Below, one piece after another: positions 7,982 to 16,837 of a stretch of DNA of 36,293 nucleotides. Both the position numbers and the translations under genes were made by a program. The DNA comes from Candidatus Thorarchaeota archaeon (lineage in GTDB: Archaea; Asgardarchaeota; Thorarchaeia; Thorarchaeales; Thorarchaeaceae): the NCBI GenBank assembly GCA_018238205.1, contig JABCTV010000013.1:1-36293 (forward strand). Direction: 5' to 3'. A model generated the notes under the pieces. It saw nothing but the letters and a program-made list of their open reading frames with translations, made no database searches and was not told the DNA's origin. Each line of letters begins with the position of its first letter. Positions within the stretch are counted from its first letter, which is position 1.

Positions 7982-8902
7982 TTATGTCGGTTTGAAGCCT
8001 GTTAAATGAAGGATATTCTTTCTGAATATTAAATCTACATCTTCTTCAGAATAACAAAATTGAGGACAGATTGACTTCACTGCATTGTATTGTTCTTCAA
8101 GGATATTGAACCTGAAACCTCTTGGAAAGAAAGACGAATCCGTACCAAAAACAATTCTCTCTGCAGATCCTGCTCTCAAAGCTTTTTCAAAGATCTTTGG
8201 AATTGTTAGATCATAGGGCTGATATTTCATCCAACTATTACTTCCACTAGTATCCATCACTACATTATCTGTTTGATACATGAGCATGAGTACCTCTCTG
8301 AAGAATCCTGCGCCAAAATGGGCAATCATAAAATTGAGGTCTGGAAAGTCCTGTGCTGGTTTTTGTATATCTAATGGATTACCAAATCGTAGATTTGCAG
8401 TGGCTCCGATGGTGATACCAAAATGATGAATCGCCAGAAGTTTATGTTTTAGTGCTTCTTCATAGATTGGATAAACTCTCTCATCGTATACGTGAAAGTC
8501 CCATGAACTTGGATATAGTTTGATTCCTTGGAAACCATCCTTTGCTGCACGCGTGACCACATCTACAGCGTTTTCTTCTGCCGGATTGATATTAGCATAA
8601 CCTAGAAAGCGACCTGGAAACTTCTTACGAGTTTCATTAAATTCATCCCATACTTCAGAACTAATCATCATGCCAATAGCAGAGATACCATACTTGTCAA
8701 GTTCGTCAATCCACATTTGACCTGCATCCCAGGTTTCATCAGGAACAGTCAAAGTTCCCATGTCAGTAAGATTTCCTACTCTCTTCTGAATACGTTCAAG
8801 GGATCCAGCTCCACCACTATCAAGCCACCGCTTTATAGTAGCATATGTGAAAAAGTGTGCGTGTGAATCAACTACCTCTATTCCAACCTTTGAAACAACC
8901 AT
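7982..8902 (-). CDS. Amidohydrolase family 2 (TIM-barrel metal-dependent hydrolase)
   Basis: Member of the amidohydrolase-2 family, which includes ACMSD-like decarboxylases and other TIM-barrel metal hydrolases. Metal-ligand motifs in order: DSHAHFF (HxH) near the N-terminus, AIHHFG, IAHFGAG, and FGTDSS with the late Asp. GIKLYPSSWDFHVYDERVYP is the usual middle segment. About 306 residues, normal for the family. ATG 8902 is chosen because AAGGTGA lies 8 nt upstream; the frame could also start at GTG 8914, but that codon is itself part of the SD. Substrate cannot be deduced. The neighbours (zinc-ribbon protein, Topo VI) give no pathway hint. Confidence 0.85.
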   Translation of the reverse strand: MVVSKVGIEVVDSHAHFFTYATIKRWLDSGGAGSLERIQKRVGNLTDMGTLTVPDETWDAGQMWIDELDKYGISAIGMMISSEVWDEFNETRKKFPGRFLGYANINPAEENAVDVVTRAAKDGFQGIKLYPSSWDFHVYDERVYPIYEEALKHKLLAIHHFGITIGATANLRFGNPLDIQKPAQDFPDLNFMIAHFGAGFFREVLMLMYQTDNVVMDTSGSNSWMKYQPYDLTIPKIFEKALRAGSAERIVFGTDSSFFPRGFRFNILEEQYNAVKSICPQFCYSEEDVDLIFRKNILHLTGFKPT

Positions 8903-8989
8903 CTCTACAATCACCTTTAGTTCTCTGAAAATAAACTAATGGCGAAACCAAAGGTAAGTCTTGTAATAAGACCTCATGTATGGTCGCGA

Positions 8990-11077
8990 CTAGATCCAGT
9001 CACCGCTTTCCAGTTTTCTTGGAAGATACTCATCCGTCAAGTATTGGAACGAATGAGCTGCAAAAGCCTGTATCTCTGCTTTCTCCTTCAATTGAAGCAT
9101 CAATCGGAGATCTGTAACCCATTCCTTGTTTTTCTGGACAAAGGGTTCCTTCAACATATCTTTCACACGTTTGATGTCAGTAGGTTGCATTGGAATTCTG
9201 ACGGCTTTCGGAATCTTGTATTCATCCAAGTCTCTACTGAGAACACCTAGAAGCTTGAGATCGGGTGTTGCAATGAATGGCGATTCGTAGCTCAAACGTT
9301 TACTTCCTCGCAAAAATACTGAGTAGATATAGTGTCCATAAGGATCAGAGTCTACCAAAGCAAAAGCAGGAATCTCAAGTTCCTTGACTAACATCTTCAG
9401 AAATGCTCTGGTTGCAATATCACCAGATCCCTTTCCTGTAAGCACAATGCATGGATAACGATTCCAGTACTTAGCTTCTGCAAGACGCATTACAGCTGCA
9501 TCTTTCTCAGACATGATAATGAATTCAGCATCACTCTCAACAATCTCTAATTGATCAAGGAAGGGAGTGACTGCCCAACCTCCTGTCCCCATCTTAGTTA
9601 GGTCAATTAGGTCTCCACCATCACGTATCGTAACCCTACCCATTGCAGAACCACGTGCTGAAGCAACAACATGAACACTATCACGAGTTGTCTTCAACAT
9701 TGAAGAAACATCTTCTACGATTTTGTCACTATACTTCTGGTCTCTAAAGAGGTTAACATCGCTATAGAAGACCTCTCGTTTAGTTGCATGTAAGTTAGCT
9801 TTCAATAGATTGAAAATTATCTCCATTACTCTCGCAGTTCTAGTAGCATCAACCACAGATGCAAGTGAATGATACGGTCTAGAAATAGTACGCATGCCCA
9901 ATAGTAGTAGGTCGCGAACCTCATCCCAAACGATATTGTCAGCTGATCGACTCGGAATTTCAAATGCAGGACGACCAGTTGTCATTGTTTCTTGCAGAAT
10001 CTCAAGTGCATTATCTACCAATCTTTCAAGAGTATCATCAGCTCCCAGAGACACAACTTCTACAGTTTCAAATTGTGCAGGCTCATCATCCTTCTTTGGA
10101 GATTTATCACGTTTTTCCGCGTCACTCCATTTCTGTTTCAGCTCTTCAGTAAGAGTGATAACGGATTTCGGAACGGGTAGCCCAGAAGATTTCTTGATTG
10201 CCTTAGGCTTCGTTCTCTTCGGTGCTGGTGGTTTCTTCATCTTCTTCTTTGAACGTGTCTTCTTTGGTGTAGCCTTCTTCTTGGATTCTTTCTTAGCAGG
10301 TTTCTTATCTGCGATCTTTGGGATTTCTTTTTTCACTGGAGCTTTCTTCTCCTTTGGTGGCTTTGTTTCTTTTCCAGCAACAACAATTGGAGGAGACGAA
10401 TCTCTAGTGATTCTCTCAATCTCCATGCGTTTCATCATCTGTTTAGCTGCTGTAACTATCTTTGTTGCTCCTACAGTACTTAATCCATCAACCTTTGAAG
10501 CAACTGCATCAGGTCGTGACCTTGACAAACGAGCTACTGAATTGTACCCTGCTCTTTCAAGAGCAAGTGCCATCTTTGACCCCACACCTGAAACCTGGCT
10601 GAGTGAAATTGTAGGTCTAGGTATATCATCATCAGGCAAGATATCTGCGTCAGGTTTAGCAGGTTGATCTTTCTTTCTAATCAGGTCCTTTGCTGCAGCT
10701 ACTAGCTTCCGAGCTCCAGATTTGCTTAATCCATCAACTTTCTTGGATAATGATTTTGCACGAGACCTCGATATTTTCTCAACTGTATCATATTTTGCAG
10801 CAACGAGCTTGTCTGCCAATTTTGAACCTACACCGGGTAGTTTCGTAATGGGTATTCCAGACTCGGATACAGGAACGGGTTCTGGTTTCTTCTTCGGAGC
10901 TGCTTTCTTTTTCGCTGGCTTCTTTGCAGCAGATTTAGCTTTCTTCTTTGGAGTAGTCTTCTTTTTAGCAGGAGCTTTCTTGGGAGTAGTCTTCTTCTTG
11001 GGTTTAGATTTAACTAGATCACCAAGGGTTGATTGGACCGTTGCTGGTTTCTTCTTCTTAGATTTCTTCTTACTCAT
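8990..11077 (-). CDS. top6A: DNA topoisomerase VI subunit A with long HhH-containing N-terminal extension
   Basis: Spo11-related catalytic subunit that cleaves both DNA strands. At 695 residues it is about twice the usual length. Order: lysine/alanine/proline-rich tail (1-70) with QSTLGDLV at 15-22; helix-hairpin-helix domain 1 (about 79-133, LPGVGSKLADKL); HhH domain 2 (about 158-215, VSGVGSKMALAL); second lysine-rich linker (about 236-300); then the Top6A core. In the core, Tyr438 (KREVFYSD) fits the catalytic tyrosine. The Toprim ligands are Glu524 (SEKDAAV) and Asp576/Asp578 (LVDSDPYGHY). The start overlaps the top6B stop as ATGA, and GGAGGT sits 8 nt before the ATG inside top6B, so the subunits are translationally coupled. 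Confidence 0.95.
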   Translation of the reverse strand: MSKKKSKKKKPATVQSTLGDLVKSKPKKKTTPKKAPAKKKTTPKKKAKSAAKKPAKKKAAPKKKPEPVPVSESGIPITKLPGVGSKLADKLVAAKYDTVEKISRSRAKSLSKKVDGLSKSGARKLVAAAKDLIRKKDQPAKPDADILPDDDIPRPTISLSQVSGVGSKMALALERAGYNSVARLSRSRPDAVASKVDGLSTVGATKIVTAAKQMMKRMEIERITRDSSPPIVVAGKETKPPKEKKAPVKKEIPKIADKKPAKKESKKKATPKKTRSKKKMKKPPAPKRTKPKAIKKSSGLPVPKSVITLTEELKQKWSDAEKRDKSPKKDDEPAQFETVEVVSLGADDTLERLVDNALEILQETMTTGRPAFEIPSRSADNIVWDEVRDLLLLGMRTISRPYHSLASVVDATRTARVMEIIFNLLKANLHATKREVFYSDVNLFRDQKYSDKIVEDVSSMLKTTRDSVHVVASARGSAMGRVTIRDGGDLIDLTKMGTGGWAVTPFLDQLEIVESDAEFIIMSEKDAAVMRLAEAKYWNRYPCIVLTGKGSGDIATRAFLKMLVKELEIPAFALVDSDPYGHYIYSVFLRGSKRLSYESPFIATPDLKLLGVLSRDLDEYKIPKAVRIPMQPTDIKRVKDMLKEPFVQKNKEWVTDLRLMLQLKEKAEIQAFAAHSFQYLTDEYLPRKLESGDWI

Positions 11078-13101
11078 TCAGAAGCACCTCCATCTGCAAT
11101 TACTTCATCCGATTCTTCATTATCAAGAGGCATATCAGCAACCAAATCGGACCCAATACCATCAGTTTCAGTTTCTTCTTGGTCAGCTTCGGTTTCAAAA
11201 CCAGAGATTGAATCTCGCAATCTACTAGCAATCGTTACAACATCATACTTTGGTTTCTTCTTGCCTTCATTTGCAATATGCACTAGACTCTGAGCAAACT
11301 GATCAGCGTACATAGCAAGTATACCAGCACGCTTAGCCTTTCTTCTAGCTGTTTCTCTACGAGTAATGAATCTTCTAAATCTTCGGCCTGCATCTTCAAG
11401 AGCTAGTTTGATTTCACGAAGTAGTACTTCATCTTCAGCCAAGGCTTGCTTAGATTGACCCTTGAACATCACATGGACATATGCACCACAGACATGAATG
11501 AAAACCATTATGGGACCACGAGGAATACCATTGTCGAAACTAGTAACCTTGTAATTCTTCCAATTAACTGAAGCTGCAGCCTTCCAAGTTGCACAATCAC
11601 TATTGTCCCGTAATTTTGGCACACGATTTACAAAGCGCCACAACACCATAGGAGCAGATGATGCTGGCTTTATCTCGCCTCCATATGCAATACATACTTC
11701 GACAGCAAATGAAAGTCCCTTTCCAGAAGTCGGTTTTCGTGTTACTGCAGTGATAAAATCGGGTTTGTATGCAAGTTGTATCGTTTGTTCAAAAACTTCC
11801 TCTCCAACAGTAACTACGGTGTCTGTAGGAGGTGCAATATAATCTTCATTTGAAAATGATCTATAGAGAAGCTCAACCTCAACCTTTGACAGAGAATCAG
11901 TTGGAGTCTTCATTGTGAGAGCGTCAAGATGACGTCGTCGAAGATCTTTACTTGCGGTAGAAACAATTTTCCTTGCTTTATTATCACTCAATCTACAAAA
12001 GGCCTTTGTCAAAAAGCCCTTCATATCAGACTCGGTTGTTTCACGAAGTAGATCCTGAAATTCTCCAATCCTAATACTTGCAGGGTGGGGTTGAGCATAT
12101 TTCGGCTCATCGGGGAAAATAGCCACACGGCGTGGATGGAAATGTACTGCGCCATATGGATCAATGAAGATTATTGTGGCATGTGAGTTGAGTAGTGAAG
12201 CCATTTCAGAGTAAATGTCAGCATATCCGCGCCTGTATTGAATATTCAAGTAGTAAAGATTGATGTATGTGCCATGGTTGAATGGCAAGTCAATATTGAT
12301 TGGCCCCCCAGTGTAATCCTTTGTATTAGAAGTGGTTGTATAGAAATTGGCTGCAGTGGCTTCTTTTGATGTGTATCTCTTTGATACAGTGAAAATAGGT
12401 TTTCCAGTTGTGTTCTGTGCATCGCTGAATGCTGAAGGCGCTCCAAAACCTTGACTACCTCGAGTCTGACGAAGCTTCTCAGACTTGCTTGACGCAAGAT
12501 AAATACCAAATTTCTCCAGATCAGCTGGAATCATTCCAACACCAGTATCAAAGCATTTGAATTCATAGACCTTGAAACCCTCCTCGTCATCAATGGATAC
12601 AAGATCAGGCATTTGAACTTCTGTAAGCTGCATTACAACGAGGGGTTCTTTCTTGCTTAGAAGAGGTCTGAGAGGCATCAAGAATTTCCTGAACTCGGTA
12701 AGTCTCTCATCGATTGTATCCCTACGTCGTGGTGGTAATTCAACTTCTTTTCCTGCGCGTACATCTCGCTCTAATTTTTTGCTGAACGCAATTGAATCGA
12801 TTTGCTCTTCTTCGAGCTTCTTCGTTACTTGCTCTACTACTTCAGGAGCTAATCGTTCTTTGAGCCTCGGTCGCTTGCTGGTCTTCCACCACCAAGATTC
12901 TAGAGCATCTATTGCATTATCTAGGAATTCTATTGAATACTGAGTATGCTTATTGAGTCCCGTTTCAAATCCAACTAGCTGAGTTCTCTTTCTCATGAAC
13001 TTTGCAATTGTACCCTGTTTGATATCACCTGAAGTTGAAACTGGAGTCGGCTCAGGCTTGGATTTGGGCTTAGTTGATTTGTTTTTCTTCTTGGAACTCA
13101 A
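11074..13101 (-). CDS. top6B: DNA topoisomerase VI subunit B
   Basis: GHKL-type ATPase subunit that works with the downstream A subunit to relax and decatenate DNA. ATP-site motifs: EFLDNAIDAL (Glu58, Asn62), FDTGVGM (Asp185), and the glycine-rich lid RGSQGFGAPSAFSDAQ (214-229). Between the N box and the D box there are about 120 residues, roughly 80 more than I would expect, so there is an insertion of charged helices (about 75-160). The first 25 residues are lysine-rich, then QGTIAKFM (29-36) resembles a PIP box. The C-terminus (about 630-675) is acidic. The start is TTG 13101 with GGAG 9 nt upstream. A minimal ATG-AAT-TGA frame overlaps this TTG. Confidence 0.95.
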   Translation of the reverse strand: MSSKKKNKSTKPKSKPEPTPVSTSGDIKQGTIAKFMRKRTQLVGFETGLNKHTQYSIEFLDNAIDALESWWWKTSKRPRLKERLAPEVVEQVTKKLEEEQIDSIAFSKKLERDVRAGKEVELPPRRRDTIDERLTEFRKFLMPLRPLLSKKEPLVVMQLTEVQMPDLVSIDDEEGFKVYEFKCFDTGVGMIPADLEKFGIYLASSKSEKLRQTRGSQGFGAPSAFSDAQNTTGKPIFTVSKRYTSKEATAANFYTTTSNTKDYTGGPINIDLPFNHGTYINLYYLNIQYRRGYADIYSEMASLLNSHATIIFIDPYGAVHFHPRRVAIFPDEPKYAQPHPASIRIGEFQDLLRETTESDMKGFLTKAFCRLSDNKARKIVSTASKDLRRRHLDALTMKTPTDSLSKVEVELLYRSFSNEDYIAPPTDTVVTVGEEVFEQTIQLAYKPDFITAVTRKPTSGKGLSFAVEVCIAYGGEIKPASSAPMVLWRFVNRVPKLRDNSDCATWKAAASVNWKNYKVTSFDNGIPRGPIMVFIHVCGAYVHVMFKGQSKQALAEDEVLLREIKLALEDAGRRFRRFITRRETARRKAKRAGILAMYADQFAQSLVHIANEGKKKPKYDVVTIASRLRDSISGFETEADQEETETDGIGSDLVADMPLDNEESDEVIADGGASE

Positions 13102-13283
13102 TTCATATCTCTCCGTGTAAGGCAGGTATCATTTACAGCGTATCATACCCTATTTGAAAGTGTTTTGCGCATTGGTCAGTACTGTTCGAGTGCGTTTTAG
13201 GGCATATTACTCTTTTCTGTCGCTAACCCTGTTAAACGGGCCTCTTTTGCGATTGGAAAGTTGCCATTGTTTCAGGATTATTG

Positions 13284-13295
13284 GAACACGTGTTC
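13284..13295. promoter_or_regulatory. 12-bp palindrome upstream of cofE
   Basis: GAACACGTGTTC is a perfect palindrome 52 nt before the cofE start, in the 246-nt region divergent from top6B. It has the form of a dimeric regulator site. No regulator gene is adjacent, so the role is inferred. Confidence 0.3.
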
Positions 13296-13347
13296 TAAAT
13301 TTTTTGACAAATAGGTTTATGGGACGCATATCGATAAGAGCAAAACA

Positions 13348-14103
13348 ATGTCATCAGAAAGAATCCAGGCATTTCCTATTCCAGATTTTCCAATTGTAAA
13401 ACCGGATGATAACTTGGTCAAGCTGATTCTCCACACACTTGAAACGTCAAAGACAGAATTGGAGAATGGTGATATTCTTGTGATTGCATCAAAGGTTGTT
13501 TCATTGACAGAGAATAGGATTGTCAGTGCGACAGATGTAGAGCCCTCTCAAAAAGCGTTAGAAATTGCATCGAAGAATGATTTTGACCCCATTCATGTTG
13601 AATTAGCAATTAGAGAGAGTGTAGAGATTCTTCGAACTGATGGAGTACTAATTACTGAAACATCCTCGGGTTTGATATGCAATTTCAGCGGTGTTGATAA
13701 ATCAAATGCACCCGAGGGAAATTATATTCTGTTACCAAGAAACCCTGACGCGTCTGCAAGTCAGTACTTGAAATCTCTAATGAATTCTACAGGAAAGAAA
13801 CTTGCAATCATCATAACTGATACTCAAGGAAGACCTTGGAGAAGAGGCTCAGTGAACTTGGCAATAGGTTGTGCAGGGATTGCTCCTTTCAAATATAACA
13901 AAGGAAAGAAGGATCTCTATGGGAGAGTCCTAGAAAGATCTACTGTCTGTCAAATTGACGAGATTGCTATGCTTGCTGAACCTTCAATGGGTCAAGCAAG
14001 TAAGAGAGTTCCAGTTGTGATTGTCAGAGGATATACTTACTTGGCTTCTGAAGAAACAGCCAAGGATATCAATAGACCTAAACATGAAGATATGTTCAGA
14101 TAG
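13348..14103 (+). CDS. cofE: Coenzyme F420-0:L-glutamate ligase
   Basis: GTP-dependent enzyme that adds gamma-linked glutamates to F420-0 to form mature coenzyme F420. It matches the family over its whole 251 residues: N-terminal PDFPIVKPDDNL, NGDILVIASKVVS, the VEILRTDGVLITET segment, IITDTQGRPWRRG, VNLAIGCAGIAPF, DLYGRVLE, and QIDEIAMLAEPSMGQ near the C-terminus. The start ATG 13348 is well placed; there is no clear SD, so it may be leaderless or have a short leader. It indicates that the organism makes F420. No other F420 genes are in the window, although F420- or FMN-dependent enzymes are possible users. Confidence 0.95.
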   Translation: MSSERIQAFPIPDFPIVKPDDNLVKLILHTLETSKTELENGDILVIASKVVSLTENRIVSATDVEPSQKALEIASKNDFDPIHVELAIRESVEILRTDGVLITETSSGLICNFSGVDKSNAPEGNYILLPRNPDASASQYLKSLMNSTGKKLAIIITDTQGRPWRRGSVNLAIGCAGIAPFKYNKGKKDLYGRVLERSTVCQIDEIAMLAEPSMGQASKRVPVVIVRGYTYLASEETAKDINRPKHEDMFR

Positions 14104-14117
14104 AAAGAAAGATGATA

Positions 14118-14137
14118 GGTTCCTCTAAGGAGGAACC
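14118..14137. terminator. Bidirectional hairpin between cofE and the zinc-ribbon gene
   Basis: Perfect 8-bp stem GGTTCCTC/GAGGAACC with a TAAG loop, 15 nt after cofE and 25 nt beyond the end of the convergent zinc-ribbon gene. T-rich sequence follows on the minus side (rc of GAAAGAAAG); none is seen on the plus side. Confidence 0.6.
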
Positions 14138-14161
14138 CGGTTAATTGATGAATTTAAACTA

Positions 14162-14890
14162 TCATACTTTGTGGCCACAGCCATTACAGAACTTGGCCCC
14201 TGCAGGATACTGTTGTCCACAGTTTGAGCAGAAACCACCATCTCCACTGCCACCGGATGGAGCTGCTCCACCGCCACCACCAGATCCACCAAGAGGTGCA
14301 CCACACTTTGGACATGCAGATGCATTTCCTGCGCCAGTTCCACAGTAAGGACACTTTCCATCATCTTGGGCAGTATTGACATTTGCAACAACGCCGGGAA
14401 TAACTCTCTGCTGCTTGAATTCAAACTGCATATTTCCACCGGCTTTTAGTTCCACAATGAGTTTGTTACCGCTCTGCGTAGCTTGAGTTATTGCTACAAG
14501 GGGTAATGCAATACTATCTGTGTTGCCTTTGTCATCTTTATTGTAATAAGAATCTCTAGTCCAAGAGGTAACAGCCGTACCTACTGCTGCATATCCAAGT
14601 CCTCTGCCAACCCTCCGTAGCGCATGTCCACCAATGCCACCCATCTCTCTGCCAGCACCCTCAAGGAGAGCTGCACCAGCTACTGCACCAGCAAGAGCAC
14701 CAAATTTTTTCCAGCCACTAGTTTTCTTTGGCGCCTTGTACCAGACGAGACGTACATCAGTAAGTTCGAGAGATCCGTCTTCTCCATCAAATTTTACATC
14801 CTTCTCGCTTACCATCTTTTTTTCGTAATCCATTGTTTGAAGGCCAGACCCACCATAGGTCACCGTAAGAAATCCTGGTCTATCAGTCAT
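14162..14890 (-). CDS. Protein with PH/GRAM-like front, Gly/Ala segment and two C-terminal zinc ribbons
   Basis: About 242 residues. The first 50 (FLTVTYGGSGLQTM...SLELTDVRLVWYKAP) look like a small beta domain that continues after the middle insert (IALPLVAITQAT...NMQFEFKQ). This is the pattern of bacterial PH/GRAM-like lipid or protein-binding domains. The insert (about 57-100) is Gly/Ala-rich and moderately hydrophobic. Then come one zinc ribbon (CPYCG...CPKCG), a Gly/Ser linker, and a second ribbon (FCSNCG...FCNGCG) ending HKV. ATG 14890 is preferred over TTG 14908 because CGGTG sits 7 nt upstream. Function unknown; the layout suggests a binding adaptor, perhaps membrane-associated. Confidence 0.7.
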   Translation of the reverse strand: MTDRPGFLTVTYGGSGLQTMDYEKKMVSEKDVKFDGEDGSLELTDVRLVWYKAPKKTSGWKKFGALAGAVAGAALLEGAGREMGGIGGHALRRVGRGLGYAAVGTAVTSWTRDSYYNKDDKGNTDSIALPLVAITQATQSGNKLIVELKAGGNMQFEFKQQRVIPGVVANVNTAQDDGKCPYCGTGAGNASACPKCGAPLGGSGGGGGAAPSGGSGDGGFCSNCGQQYPAGAKFCNGCGHKV

Positions 14891-14978
14891 GTGTAAACAC
14901 CGATGCAAACATTACTTGAGCAGGTATTAACTTTGTTGCCGTTGAATCGATGGAAAGGAATTGCAAAAAGAGAGAGAG

Positions 14979-14999
14979 AGACCGCCCTAAGAGCGGTCT
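14979..14999 (-). terminator. Hairpin terminator of the MFS gene
   Basis: Stem AGACCGC/GCGGTCT with a 7-nt loop, 8 nt past the MFS stop. On the minus strand it is followed by a CT tract ending in TTTTT (14965-14969), like an intrinsic terminator. Confidence 0.65.
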
Positions 15000-15007
15000 T
15001 TAAACTA

Positions 15008-16522
15008 CTATTCGTCGAATAATGAAATGGCTTCAACTTCACCAAGCGCATCTTCCTCAGTCACTTCGCCAGCAACTTCTTCCTTGGGAGTTCCATTACC
15101 ATTGCCCCATGTTTCTTCATCGATAATCGGTCGTTCGTGTTTAAAGCCTTTAATTATCAGAAGCACACCAACCGCAGATACAACACCACAGGACATTAGA
15201 GTTAGTGGAAAGCCAATAATAGTCAACAGCCATCCAAAGAGTGCTATCTGTGGAATTGCAAAGAGGGTTGCAATTGTTGGAGATAGAGAGTACATGCTGT
15301 TTCTGATCCTGTTTGGGATAACATCCAATAGCACTCTCTGAGTAAGGATTTCGGCAAACCCTCCGAAGAAGGATGTCATCGTGAATGTCAAGAAGATCAA
15401 TGCAATAGGCAATATATTATCGACTGGTAATGTAAGTATCTCTACACCGGTAAATGGCCAGAAGATAGATACAATATTGGCAGAGTTCACATCAGACGCA
15501 GGGAAGAGGTACATGATAGTAGCGAATACCCAGAAGAAGACAAAGCCACATGTTTGAATCAATCGAAACCGTGGAATCCACTTCTTGGGTTCAAATCGTC
15601 GTGACCAAACTCCAGATCGTTCCTGGGCAAAAATACCTGGCACAAAGAGGAAAGTCCTGAAACTCGCTACAGCAACATCAGTGATGAGGTACAAAAAGTA
15701 CATCGGGAAGAGAATGAGATTACCCCACACCATTATACTGCTAGTGGCCATCATGCCACCAATCACGATGTATCGGACATATGGATATTTGAACAGAAAA
15801 CTGACTCCACCCTTCAGGATCGACACGTACTCTCCCATATCAGGACGTCCTTCTCGCTCGGCTTCAACCTCTGGAAAATCTTTCACGAGAATGAATGACA
15901 TAATTGCCAGTACAACAGCAAGAATGGCCTGGAACTGGAAGACCCATGGTCTAGAAATGACAACTGCCATAATACTTCCTGGAATGAGAGAAGCTGTCGC
16001 AACAACTCCCATCAGCATGCCCATACGACCCCAGAAAACTCCGTACTGCTTTCTATCAGTATCACCAGGCATTGCTACCCGATAGTTATTATCAAACCAA
16101 GCTGCCCAGGCCCCACTCTGCTGGGACTGTGCAAGACCTGTAAGAACATAGATGCCTATCAGATAAAGAAACGGAGTTGTAGTGGTTACAAAGGAAACCA
16201 TGTAGAAGGAGGCTGCATAACAGAGACCAGCCGAGGCAACTATCCATCTTTGCCCAATCCAATCACCAATTGCGCCCGTTGGATAATCAAGTAATGTTTG
16301 CACAAGCATCTGCACGACTACTAAAGTACCTACAAGACCCATGCCCTGAAGGTACATTCCAGGTCCACCACCTAATGCTTCTGCTACGAAAATAACGTAA
16401 AATGTAGTTGATAGAACGAAGGTAAAACTGGCTATCGGTCCGAGTATTGACATGATCTTTGCCAGCCGCAGAACTTTTTCGTTCGCATCTGGAAGACCTA
16501 AGAAGGATTTCATTCGACTCAT
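15008..16522 (-). CDS. Major facilitator superfamily transporter
   Basis: 504 residues with about 12 membrane segments and charged, acidic ends. Typical MFS features: first helix pair after ILGPIASFTFVL, the loop between helices 2 and 3 reading DYPTGAIGDWIGQRW (the GxxxDxxGRR-like motif A), a long central loop, and the second half with FGGFAEILTQR. The C-terminus after the last helix is acidic (about 45 residues, EEVAGEVTEEDALGE). The substrate cannot be told. Starts at ATG 16522 or 16513; GGAG lies 13 nt before 16522. The micro-ORF row at 16664-17280 is on the same strand directly upstream, so the two might share a transcript (inference). Confidence 0.85.
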   Translation of the reverse strand: MSRMKSFLGLPDANEKVLRLAKIMSILGPIASFTFVLSTTFYVIFVAEALGGGPGMYLQGMGLVGTLVVVQMLVQTLLDYPTGAIGDWIGQRWIVASAGLCYAASFYMVSFVTTTTPFLYLIGIYVLTGLAQSQQSGAWAAWFDNNYRVAMPGDTDRKQYGVFWGRMGMLMGVVATASLIPGSIMAVVISRPWVFQFQAILAVVLAIMSFILVKDFPEVEAEREGRPDMGEYVSILKGGVSFLFKYPYVRYIVIGGMMATSSIMVWGNLILFPMYFLYLITDVAVASFRTFLFVPGIFAQERSGVWSRRFEPKKWIPRFRLIQTCGFVFFWVFATIMYLFPASDVNSANIVSIFWPFTGVEILTLPVDNILPIALIFLTFTMTSFFGGFAEILTQRVLLDVIPNRIRNSMYSLSPTIATLFAIPQIALFGWLLTIIGFPLTLMSCGVVSAVGVLLIIKGFKHERPIIDEETWGNGNGTPKEEVAGEVTEEDALGEVEAISLFDE

Positions 16523-16663
16523 TTTGTACTATGCGCTCCTTGAATTTTGGTTCATGTTTTTCACACTCCAAAAGGGGCAGCAATCCTGGGATCACACCAC
16601 CAGGACCGCTGCGGGAGATAGGAGTGTATTTGTCCGATGTAAGCGTAAATGAAGCAGTATGAC

Positions 16664-16837
16664 TCAATTTAGTTTGTTTGACCAACCAATTTTTGTCTTT
16701 GGTTTGTTATAAACGTATTTGTTCATGTAATATTTTATCTCATGCACCATTATATTAGTTTGAGTTGTGTTTATTTTGTAGACTATAACGGAGAGACCAC
16801 CCATGAAAGAAACTTGAGCGGGTCTATCCACAGTCAT
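16664..16837 (-). CDS. Weak micro-ORF 5 downstream of the peptide row
   Basis: The frame begins at ATG 16837, directly after the stop of micro-ORF 4, or at in-frame GTG 16831, which is 9 nt from a GAGG embedded in that stop region. It runs 57 codons (MTVDRPAQVSFMGGLSVIVY, then an Asn/Lys/Tyr-rich, AT-rich tail). The placement of the SD copies the arrangement of micro-ORFs 2 and 4. The AT-rich second half looks like ordinary intergenic sequence, so it is a doubtful gene. Confidence 0.18.
   Translation of the reverse strand: MTVDRPAQVSFMGGLSVIVYKINTTQTNIMVHEIKYYMNKYVYNKPKTKIGWSNKLN

Noticed and set aside
9894-10667. Plus-strand 257-codon frame opposite top6A
   Set aside because: It is the antisense of the lysine-rich repeats of Topo VI-A, giving a Phe/Ser/Gly-rich product with no domain; a compositional shadow.
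16561-16659. Minus-strand stretch that would read ...FIYAYIG..., resembling the peptide motif, with a 12-nt match to micro-ORF 1
   Set aside because: No usable start codon between the upstream stop and the motif. At best a decayed copy.
16287-16685. Minus-strand 132-codon frame overlapping the MFS start
   Set aside because: More than half lies out of frame inside the MFS gene, and the product matches no family; it starts at a TTG without SD.
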